From contig JAPLLQ010000005.1 of NCBI GenBank assembly GCA_026387485.1, positions 1 through 5,232 of the forward strand: a stretch of DNA of 5,232 nt, in the 5' to 3' direction. Under the pieces are notes generated by a model that ran no database searches, was not told where the DNA came from, and was given only the letters and a program-made list of their open reading frames with translations. The translations under genes were made by a program, and so were the position numbers. Positions within the stretch are counted from its first letter, which is position 1. Each line of letters starts with the position of its first letter. Below are positions 1 through 5,232 of this stretch, in pieces. This stretch comes from Candidatus Omnitrophota bacterium. Its GTDB lineage: Bacteria > Omnitrophota > Gorgyraeia > Gygaellales > Profunditerraquicolaceae.

Positions 1-1
1 G

Positions 2-1246
2 ATGAAGATTATTATACCTTTGCTTATTCCGCGGGGAAAAATATCGGTGTTGTACGCCCGGGGGCAAAAAGGATGGACATTTGGGAGTTTTAAGATCGGC
101 AAAGAAACTTCGGCTAGCGCGGCCCTGGAAAAAGAAAAGCAGGAGACCAAGCCTGAGACCATTTCTATGGGAAGTTCTCCTACCGGTGAACTTGTCTCCC
201 GTAAGGCTGATTTCGATGCCTCGGTAAAATCAAAAGTGCTTCTTATAACCGATACAGCTCCCTCTTTGGACAGAATCCGCAATTTGATAATTCCTATGAT
301 CGATAAAAAACCCAAGCAGGTTTTGATTGAGGCCAGGATAATGGAGGTGCAAAAAGATAAATTAAAAGATATAGGCATGGAGTGGGGCAGGGGCACTGGT
401 TCGATTACGACTAATACCGCAACCGGCAGTATTGTCGGCCGCAGCAAAGCCTCGGCTATTACACCTAATGCCTTTGATCCTTTGGAGGGGGTTACTTCTA
501 TGCCCGGGACATATCCGTATAATGCAGGATTACAGTTCCTCTTTACCAAAATAGGCGGGACAAAGATGGAGGTATTATTGCATGCCTTGGAAGAGGATGA
601 ACATACTAATATATTGTCCTCACCTAAAATTCTCACCTTGGATAATCAGGAGGCATCAATTTTAGTCGGTTACCATACGCCGATTCTTACTTCTTCGGTA
701 ACCGCGGGAACTACGGATAGCGGCCCCACGCAGACACAGACCTTGGATTATTATCAGGAGATCGGCATCCGGCTCAATGTTGTGCCTCAAATCAGCGAAG
801 AAGGCTATATCAATATGATTATTCATCCCAGCATTACTTCTTCAACTTCTAACGTAACCGCTACAAATGTCGCCGGCACAGGGGATGACGCGGTTACCTC
901 TACGGTTAATTATCCCATTATCGACGTGCGCGAGGCGCAGACGCAAGTCTTTATCAAAAATGATGAAACCATCGTTATCGGCGGCCTGCTTAAGGATGTA
1001 AAGACCAAAGAGAGGATCGGTATACCGTTCGTAATGGATATCCCTTGGCTGGGCAAGTTTTTTGCCCGTGAAACAGAGAGCGTGACGAAGGTGGATCTGC
1101 TTATATTTATTACTGCTCATATAGTCAAAGAAGGCGAACTATCTAAAGAAGAAGCAGCTAGGCTTGAAAAAGGCGTTGATTACCTACCGGTTGAGAAGAG
1201 TAAAGGAGTTAAAAAGACGGGGTGGGATTCTTTATTGGCTCCTTAA
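2..1246 (+). CDS. Secretin (type II secretion / type IV pilus outer-membrane channel), 5' partial
   Basis: This is the C-terminal part of a secretin, the multimeric outer-membrane channel of type II secretion systems (GspD) or type IV pili (PilQ). The visible 414 residues open with the end of an N-domain (PLLIPRGKISVL, then GQKGWTFG) and a low-complexity charged linker at about 35-75. Next comes the usual lead-in VLLITDTAPSLDRI (79-92) and the secretin domain from about 104 (KQVLIEARIMEV) to about 375. Signature stretches are NILSSPKILTLDN (203-215), VIGGLL (325-330), IPWLGKFF (347-354) and LLIFITAHIV (365-374). A charged tail of about 40 residues follows the domain. The ATG at position 2 is probably an internal Met: no signal peptide follows it and the N-domain is cut, so the gene should begin upstream of the window. 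The family assignment is secure. GspD versus PilQ cannot be decided from this part. The stop codon lies 8 bases before the next gene. Confidence 0.93.
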   Translation: MKIIIPLLIPRGKISVLYARGQKGWTFGSFKIGKETSASAALEKEKQETKPETISMGSSPTGELVSRKADFDASVKSKVLLITDTAPSLDRIRNLIIPMIDKKPKQVLIEARIMEVQKDKLKDIGMEWGRGTGSITTNTATGSIVGRSKASAITPNAFDPLEGVTSMPGTYPYNAGLQFLFTKIGGTKMEVLLHALEEDEHTNILSSPKILTLDNQEASILVGYHTPILTSSVTAGTTDSGPTQTQTLDYYQEIGIRLNVVPQISEEGYINMIIHPSITSSTSNVTATNVAGTGDDAVTSTVNYPIIDVREAQTQVFIKNDETIVIGGLLKDVKTKERIGIPFVMDIPWLGKFFARETESVTKVDLLIFITAHIVKEGELSKEEAARLEKGVDYLPVEKSKGVKKTGWDSLLAP

Positions 1247-1254
1247 TTATCCCT

Positions 1255-1560
1255 ATGTATAAATTGAATTTTGTTTTTTCCAAAAAGGGCGCAATGATAT
1301 ATATAGGGCATTTGGATCTGATGCGGCTATTAACGCGGGCAATGCGTAGGGCTAACCTTCCGCTTAAGATGAGCGAGGGTTTCTCGCCCCATCCTAAATT
1401 AAGCCTAAAAAGAGCCTTGAAATTAGGATTAGAGAGTGAAAATGAAGAGGGTTCGATTTTACTTAAAGAACAAATAGACTCAGAAGATTTCAAAAATAGA
1501 TTACAGGCGCAACTGCCGGAAGGAATTATAATAAAACATGTCGAAAGAAATTTTAATTAA
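1255..1560 (+). CDS. Short DUF2344 / TIGR03936-type radical SAM-associated protein
   Basis: The 101-residue product matches the N-terminal half of the DUF2344 (TIGR03936, radical SAM-linked) family. It begins YKLNFVFSKKGAMIYIGHLDLMR, followed by RAMRRANLP (28-36) and the hallmark EGFSPHPKLS (41-50), then a region resembling the family's LPLGxESxxE segment and LPEG (87-90). The protein ends there, whereas the family usually continues for about another 100 residues, so it looks truncated or is a naturally short form. The molecular function of the family is not established; it is usually found fused to or beside a TIGR03960 radical SAM protein, which is not seen here. I chose the ATG at 1255 because it matches the family N-terminus. 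It has no Shine-Dalgarno and may be translated by coupling to the secretin. A GTG at 1222, with AAGGAG at 1203-1208, would add 11 residues unlike the family. The last 23 bases overlap the ribonuclease gene. Confidence 0.82.
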   Translation: MYKLNFVFSKKGAMIYIGHLDLMRLLTRAMRRANLPLKMSEGFSPHPKLSLKRALKLGLESENEEGSILLKEQIDSEDFKNRLQAQLPEGIIIKHVERNFN

Positions 1561-2980
1561 TATTGAACCGCAGGAAAAACGGGTAGCCATAGTTTCCCAA
1601 GGCCAGCTTGAGGAATTTTATATCGAGCGGCCGCAAGATAGGACCATTGTCGGGAATATCTATAAAGGGATAATTGAAGCGGTCCTGCCTTCTATTGGTG
1701 CAGCCTTCGTAGATATCGGCCTGCCTAAAAAAGGATTCCTTTATTTATCCGAGATAGAATTTGCTTTTGAATCTGTGGATACCCCTAAAGGAGAACCGGC
1801 CAAGGAGATTAAAAAAGGGCAGGAAGTACTGGTCCAGGTAGTCAAAGAGTCATTCGGCACAAAGGGGCCGCGGTTATCTACTCATATTGGTTTAGCCGGA
1901 AGATACCTGGTGATTATGCCTCAGGATAAACAGGTGGGGATTTCGCGCCGGATTGATGATGACGTAGAGAGAAAACGGCTGCGCCAGATCTTTGCCGAAC
2001 TTAAACTTCCTAAGGATGTGGGGTTTATTGTGCGTACTGCTTGCTGCGGAAAATCTAAGCAGGAATTGATGCGCGATGCCCAGTTCCTTTATAAACTCTG
2101 GAAGAGGCTGGAGAAGGTAGTCGCTCAGAAGAAGGCCCCGGCGCTTATTTATGAGGAATACGACCTGACCTTTAGGGCAATCCGGGATTCTTTTACCGAA
2201 GACGTGACTAAACTTATTATTGATTCTAAGCCTGAATATTACCGGATTCAGAATTTTATGCGCACTTTCTTAAGTTACCTCTCCAGGAAAGTAGAGCTAT
2301 ATCGAGGGAATGATCTATTTGAAGATAAAGATATTGAGCGTCAGATTAACCGGATATTTGAAAATAAGGTTTACTTAAAGTCTAAGGCGTATTTAGTGAT
2401 TGAACCGACTGAAGGGTTGGTAGTTATTGATGTAAATAGCGGCGGGTTCAAAAGAAAATTAAGCCAGGAAGAGACCGCTTTTAAGGTAAATTGCGATGCA
2501 GCAGTTGAAGCAGCCAGGCAGCTGATTCTGCGCGACTTAGGTGGAATAATCGTGATTGATTTTATCGATATGGAAAAAGAGGGGCACCGCCGGGAAGTGC
2601 TGGCTACCCTAAAGAAAGCATTGAGCCAGGATAAGGCAAAATACGATATATTAGGGATCTCTAAGTTTGGGGTGGTAGAGATGACCAGAGAGAGGATTCA
2701 TAAAACCGTGCAGATGCTTTCTTATCAGCCTTGCCCATATTGCCAGGGCAGAGGTAGGATTAAATCCGCGGTCACTACCGCCATATATGCCTTAAAACAG
2801 TTAAAACGTTTCTTAAAAGAAAAATCCCCTAAACAAGTTAATATCACCCTGGCTCCGATAGTAATTGATGAACTATTGAAGCATAAAGAGAATTTAAGGG
2901 ATATTGAGTATAAATTTAAGGCCCATATTAACCTTATTTCCGACCCTTCCCTGCATGTAGAAGAAGTAAAACTAGCCTAA
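1538..2980 (+). CDS. rng: Ribonuclease E/G family endoribonuclease (RNase G-like)
   Basis: This is a 480-residue RNase E/G catalytic protein, close in length to RNase G (489 in E. coli) and without the long C-terminal scaffold of RNase E. It would cleave single-stranded RNA in rRNA maturation and mRNA decay in the cytoplasm. The N-terminus (MSKEILINIEPQEKRVAIV) aligns with E. coli RNase G and fixes the start at 1538. An S1 domain spans about 35-120 (IVGNIYKGIIEAVLPSIGAAFVDIG, then KGPRLSTHIGLAGRYL). The DNase I-like catalytic region carries the expected Mg-binding residues D298 and N300 (IDVNSG) and D341 (VIDFIDM). The zinc-link CPYC (C399, C402) leads into GRG. The spacings D298-D341 (43) and D298-C399 (101) equal those of E. 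coli RNase E D303, D346 and C404. A GGAAGGA Shine-Dalgarno lies at 1518-1524, rather far (13 nt) from the start. The gene starts inside the DUF2344 gene, so the two are probably co-translated. One small deviation is LKSKA (280-284) where many homologues have LPSGG. Confidence 0.95.
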   Translation: MSKEILINIEPQEKRVAIVSQGQLEEFYIERPQDRTIVGNIYKGIIEAVLPSIGAAFVDIGLPKKGFLYLSEIEFAFESVDTPKGEPAKEIKKGQEVLVQVVKESFGTKGPRLSTHIGLAGRYLVIMPQDKQVGISRRIDDDVERKRLRQIFAELKLPKDVGFIVRTACCGKSKQELMRDAQFLYKLWKRLEKVVAQKKAPALIYEEYDLTFRAIRDSFTEDVTKLIIDSKPEYYRIQNFMRTFLSYLSRKVELYRGNDLFEDKDIERQINRIFENKVYLKSKAYLVIEPTEGLVVIDVNSGGFKRKLSQEETAFKVNCDAAVEAARQLILRDLGGIIVIDFIDMEKEGHRREVLATLKKALSQDKAKYDILGISKFGVVEMTRERIHKTVQMLSYQPCPYCQGRGRIKSAVTTAIYALKQLKRFLKEKSPKQVNITLAPIVIDELLKHKENLRDIEYKFKAHINLISDPSLHVEEVKLA

Positions 2981-2987
2981 TTTCTGC

Positions 2988-3016
2988 TTGACCCGCTAAT
3001 TTCTCTAGTATATAAT
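2988..3016 (+). promoter_or_regulatory. Sigma-70-type promoter of the rplU-obg-proB unit
   Basis: A -35 box TTGACC (2988-2993) and a perfect -10 box TATAAT (3011-3016) are separated by exactly 17 bases, the optimal spacing for a housekeeping sigma factor. It lies in the only intergenic gap of the window, 8 bases after the rng stop. The predicted transcription start is at about 3022-3024, giving a leader of about 40 nt before the rplU ATG. No hairpin terminator for rng is visible in the gap, so read-through from upstream is also likely. The boxes are directly visible; promoter activity is inferred. Confidence 0.72.
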
Positions 3017-3049
3017 ATAAATTCTTATTCTAACCCAATTTGTCAAGAA

Positions 3050-3055
3050 AAGGAG
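3050..3055 (+). promoter_or_regulatory. Ribosome binding site of rplU
   Basis: AAGGAG sits 8 nt before the ATG at 3064. It decides the start: an in-frame TTG at 3040 lies upstream of this site and would add eight residues not found in bL21 proteins. Confidence 0.8.
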
Positions 3056-3063
3056 CGTTAAAA

Positions 3064-3381
3064 ATGTATGCCGTAATTGAAGTTGGAGCAAGACAGTATA
3101 ATGTAAAAAAAGACGATATTATTGAGGTAGAGAAGCAGAAAACTGGCAAAGCCAAAGAAATTAGCATAGATAAGGTGCTTTTAGTCTCAAAAGACAAGAA
3201 GATAGAAATTGGCCAGCCCTATATAAAGGAAGCTAAGGTAATTGTTGAGGTTTTAGGTAATATCAAAGGCGAAAAAATCACATCTTTTAAGTATCGCCGG
3301 CGTAAATCATCGCATTGGGAAAAAGGCCACCGTCAACAGCTTACTCGGCTTAAAATTAAGAGTATTGAGTTAGCGGGGTAA
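3064..3381 (+). CDS. rplU: 50S ribosomal protein L21 (bL21)
   Basis: bL21 is a component of the large ribosomal subunit that binds 23S rRNA. The 105-residue product has the normal family length (103 in E. coli) and starts with the canonical MYAVIEVGARQYNV, close to the usual MYAVIxxGGKQYxV. The basic RNA-binding part KYRRRK (76-81) is followed by the conserved GHRQ (88-91) and the C-terminal strand TRLKIKSI. It is the first gene after the promoter at 2988-3016. The usual downstream partner rpmA (bL27) is missing: obg starts one base after the rplU stop codon. Confidence 0.97.
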   Translation: MYAVIEVGARQYNVKKDDIIEVEKQKTGKAKEISIDKVLLVSKDKKIEIGQPYIKEAKVIVEVLGNIKGEKITSFKYRRRKSSHWEKGHRQQLTRLKIKSIELAG

Positions 3382-3382
3382 T

Positions 3383-4363
3383 ATGAGCGTTGTTTTTGTT
3401 GACCGGGCAAAGGTCCTGGTAAAAGGCGGAGCTGGCGGCAGGGGCTGTAATAGCTTATACCGCGATAAATATATGCGTGGGGCTAAGCCCGACGGAGGGG
3501 ATGGCGGCAGGGGTGCTGACATAATCATCCGGGCAGCGAGCAAGCTCTACACTCTTTTGGACTTTCATTATAACCGGCATTTTTACGGCGCTCATGGAGG
3601 CCACGGCTCCGGGAATACTAAAAAAGGTAAAGTTGCCCAAGATATCATCATACGTGTGCCGATCATCATACGTGTGCCGCTTGGAACCACGATTACGGAT
3701 TTAAAAAGCAATTGCCTCTTGCGCGACTTAAAAGAAGATGGCGAGGAATTTATCGTTGCCCGGGGGGGGAGGGGAGGCCGAGGCAATCGTAACAATTCAG
3801 TGGCTACTAGTGGTGAGCCCGGAGAAGAAAAAGAGCTTGAGTTAAATTTAAAGCTGATTGCCGAGGTCGGGGTAGTTGGTTTTCCTAATGTCGGTAAATC
3901 TACTTTGATCTCTAGCGTCTCTAATGCCCGGCCAAAAATAGCGGCTTATCCATTTACCACCCAGTTTCCAATATTAGGGGTAGTAAAACAGGAGGAGAAA
4001 AATTTTGTTATCGCTGACATACCCGGGTTAATTAAAGGTTCATCCAGCGGCAAGGGTTTAGGAGATAGATTTTTAAGGCATATTGAGCGGACTAAAGTCC
4101 TTATCCATGTAATTGATATGGCTGGTTTTGAGGGAAGGGACCCCTTAGAAGATTACAAAAATATTAATAAGGAATTAAAAAATTATAGCCGGGAAGTAGC
4201 GCGCAAGCCGCAGGTCATCGCCGCTAATAAAATGGATTTAGAGGGAGCAGAGGAAAATTTAAAAAATTTTAAAAAGAAAGTTAAGAAAACAATTTATCCG
4301 ATTTCAGCACTTGAAAAAGAAGGATTAGAGGAGCTTATTGATGCAGTTGCCAAGAAATTATAA
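3383..4363 (+). CDS. obgE: GTPase Obg (ribosome assembly GTPase)
   Basis: Obg is a GTP-binding protein that acts on the 50S subunit during late assembly and in stress control. The 326-residue protein has the glycine-rich Obg fold at about 1-160 (FVDRAKVLVKGGAGGRG, KPDGGDGGRG at 35-44, ARGGRGGRGN at 126-135, SGEPGEEKEL). The G domain follows, with G1 GFPNVGKST (166-174), switch I YPFTTQFPILGVV, G3 DIPG (212-215) continuing GLIKGSSSGKGLGDRFLRHIERT, G4 NKMD (282-285) and G5 SAL (308-310). It ends after the G domain, so the optional C-terminal OCT domain is absent. An exact 18-bp tandem duplication inserts six extra residues (IIIRVP, 88-93 repeated as 94-99) just before the conserved VPxGT motif. 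All GTPase motifs are intact, so the gene is probably functional. The start follows the rplU stop by one base with only a weak GGGG upstream, suggesting translational coupling. Confidence 0.96.
   Translation: MSVVFVDRAKVLVKGGAGGRGCNSLYRDKYMRGAKPDGGDGGRGADIIIRAASKLYTLLDFHYNRHFYGAHGGHGSGNTKKGKVAQDIIIRVPIIIRVPLGTTITDLKSNCLLRDLKEDGEEFIVARGGRGGRGNRNNSVATSGEPGEEKELELNLKLIAEVGVVGFPNVGKSTLISSVSNARPKIAAYPFTTQFPILGVVKQEEKNFVIADIPGLIKGSSSGKGLGDRFLRHIERTKVLIHVIDMAGFEGRDPLEDYKNINKELKNYSREVARKPQVIAANKMDLEGAEENLKNFKKKVKKTIYPISALEKEGLEELIDAVAKKL
3644..3679 (+). repeat. Exact 18-bp tandem duplication inside obg
   Basis: The unit ATCATCATACGTGTGCCG occurs twice head to tail (3644-3661 and 3662-3679) with no mismatch, and the match stops exactly at the unit borders on both sides. 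It stays in frame and duplicates IIIRVP. Homologous Obg proteins have a single (I/V)xI(K/R)VPxGT segment here, so one copy is extra. Identity at every base, synonymous positions included, points to a recent slippage duplication or to an assembly artefact. Confidence 0.95.
4328..4333 (+). promoter_or_regulatory. Ribosome binding site of proB inside obg
   Basis: GAGGAG lies 7 nt before the ATG at 4341, within the last codons of obg. It supports the overlapping ATG as the proB start rather than an in-frame GTG further downstream. Confidence 0.65.
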
Positions 4364-5232
4364 AAGAGTAGTGATTAAGATCGGCTCAAGCCTGTTTTGT
4401 TCTAAGGCTGATACGTTTGACGCAGGTTTAGTCGATAGTTTTGCCGCCGAGGTTGCCAGCTTGATCAAGGACGGGATTGAGATTATTCTAGTCTCTTCAG
4501 GAGCAATTGCTTTAGGGATGTCTATTTTAAAATTAAATAAACGGCCGAAGGAATTAAGTTTCCTACAGGCCTCTGCCGCTATTGGCCAGCATGAGCTGAT
4601 GGATCTTTATCGTAAAGCTTTTAAGGAGCACAACCTTAATTGCGCTCAGCTGCTTTTGACTTGGGAAGATTTTTCCGACCGCAAGCGCTATCTCAACGCC
4701 AAGAACACGTTGGATACTTTACTTAAATTAAAGAGTGTGCCGGTAATCAATGAAAACGATACCGTTTCTACCGAAGAGATAAAGTTTGGGGATAATGACC
4801 GCCTATCAGCATTAGTCTCGACATTGGTTGACGCTGATCTTTTGATTATTCTTTCTGACGTGCCCGGGCTTTTAGATAAAAATAACCGAGTGATAAAAAT
4901 GGTAGATAAAATAACCGTTGAAATAAAATCTTTGGCCGCTCCGACAAATAAGAAGGCTTGCGTAGGCGGGATGATTACTAAGATTGAAGCAGCGCGAATC
5001 GCGGTTGATTCGGGGATTGCTTGTGTAATTGCTAAGGGAGATAGAAAAGGCATAATTAATTTAGCAGTAGATAATCCGGAGGATGCCGGAACTATATTTT
5101 TACCTAAAGGTATCAGGCTTGGCGCTAAGAAGCGCTGGATGGCCTTTGGTACTAAGACAAAAGGTAAAGTTATAGTTGACGAGGGAGCAAAGAAGGCGCT
5201 TGGCGATAAAAAGAGCCTGCTTTGCGTAGGAA
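4341..5232 (+). CDS. proB: Glutamate 5-kinase, 3' partial
   Basis: ProB phosphorylates L-glutamate with ATP to gamma-glutamyl phosphate, the first and normally feedback-controlled step of proline synthesis in the cytoplasm. The frame is open from 4341 to the window end (297 residues; the family is usually about 360-380). The amino acid kinase domain shows KIGSS (13-17), VSSGAIALGM (51-60), QASAAIGQ (76-83), LLLTWEDF, YLNAKNTL, VPVINENDTV (133-142), FGDNDRLSA (149-157), SDVPGLLD and GGMITK (209-214) with the lysine of the active site. The common GTGGM is CVGGM here. From about 260 the linker and the start of the C-terminal PUA domain are visible (LGAKKRWMAFG, then GKVIVDEGAKKAL); the rest lies beyond the window. 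The start at 4341 gives an N-terminus MQLPRNYKRVVIKIG that fits the family and overlaps obg by 23 bp. proA would be the expected next gene. Confidence 0.95.
   Translation, partial: MQLPRNYKRVVIKIGSSLFCSKADTFDAGLVDSFAAEVASLIKDGIEIILVSSGAIALGMSILKLNKRPKELSFLQASAAIGQHELMDLYRKAFKEHNLNCAQLLLTWEDFSDRKRYLNAKNTLDTLLKLKSVPVINENDTVSTEEIKFGDNDRLSALVSTLVDADLLIILSDVPGLLDKNNRVIKMVDKITVEIKSLAAPTNKKACVGGMITKIEAARIAVDSGIACVIAKGDRKGIINLAVDNPEDAGTIFLPKGIRLGAKKRWMAFGTKTKGKVIVDEGAKKALGDKKSLLCVG

Noticed and set aside
1..93. A second open frame at the very start (frame 1, ending in MDIWEF and a TAA at 91-93) that reads like plausible protein, raising a possible upstream gene end or a frameshift in the secretin.
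   Set aside because: The frame 2 product over the same bases (PLLIPRGKISVL, GQKGWTFG) resembles the end of a secretin N-domain and continues without a break into the secretin domain. With only 93 bases visible the alternative cannot be fully excluded.
842..1120. Antisense open frame of 92 codons inside the secretin gene.
   Set aside because: It resembles no family, has no supporting start signals, and lies opposite a clearly conserved domain.
1209..1493. Antisense open frame of 94 codons opposite the DUF2344 gene.
   Set aside because: The sense strand carries recognisable family motifs throughout; this is a shadow.
2981..3040. Rho-independent terminator after rng.
   Set aside because: No inverted repeat followed by a T run is present in the gap.
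3040..3063. Upstream TTG start for rplU adding eight residues.
   Set aside because: It would include the AAGGAG ribosome binding site in the coding part, and bL21 proteins start at MYAVI.
3017..3063. Possible L21-type regulatory RNA leader before rplU.
   Set aside because: The leader is only about 40 nt and I see no stable stem-loop or terminator/antiterminator pair in it.
3762..3776. G-quadruplex at the G-rich run in obg.
   Set aside because: Only two separated tracts of three or more G occur (G8 and GGGG), and the sequence is explained by glycine and arginine codons of a conserved motif.
4688..5053. Antisense open frame of 121 codons opposite proB.
   Set aside because: The sense strand encodes conserved kinase motifs over the whole stretch.

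Overview
The window is a stretch of ordinary bacterial chromosome. All genes are on the + strand and packed almost end to end: a secretin (5' end outside the window), a short DUF2344/TIGR03936-type protein, an RNase E/G family ribonuclease, ribosomal protein bL21, the GTPase Obg, and glutamate 5-kinase (3' end outside the window). Base composition is moderate with AT-rich third positions and looks uniform. There are no tRNAs, rRNAs, IS elements, CRISPR arrays or integration signs.

The gene order (DUF2344, rng, rplU, obg, proB, next to a type IV pilus or type II secretion secretin) and the style of the proteins suggest an uncultured Gram-negative-type (diderm) bacterium. My best guess is the PVC/Omnitrophota side of the tree. 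This is a recollection-based inference, not a search result. The secretin does imply an outer membrane.

Layout: 1-1246 secretin; 1255-1560 DUF2344 protein, overlapped by 23 bp by the ribonuclease at 1538-2980; 2981-3063 the only real intergenic gap, holding a near-consensus sigma-70 promoter and a strong Shine-Dalgarno; 3064-3381 rplU; 3383-4363 obg; 4341-5232 proB, overlapping obg by 23 bp. The genes form two likely transcription units: secretin-DUF2344-rng, driven from upstream of the window, and rplU-obg-proB, driven from the promoter at 2988-3016. The second unit joins ribosome synthesis (bL21), ribosome assembly (Obg) and the first step of proline synthesis (ProB).

No new system is evident. 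The points worth a second look are an exact 18-bp in-frame tandem duplication in the Obg domain, the absence of rpmA between rplU and obg, and a DUF2344 protein that seems to keep only the N-terminal half of its family. The radical-SAM partner expected for that protein is also not next to it.
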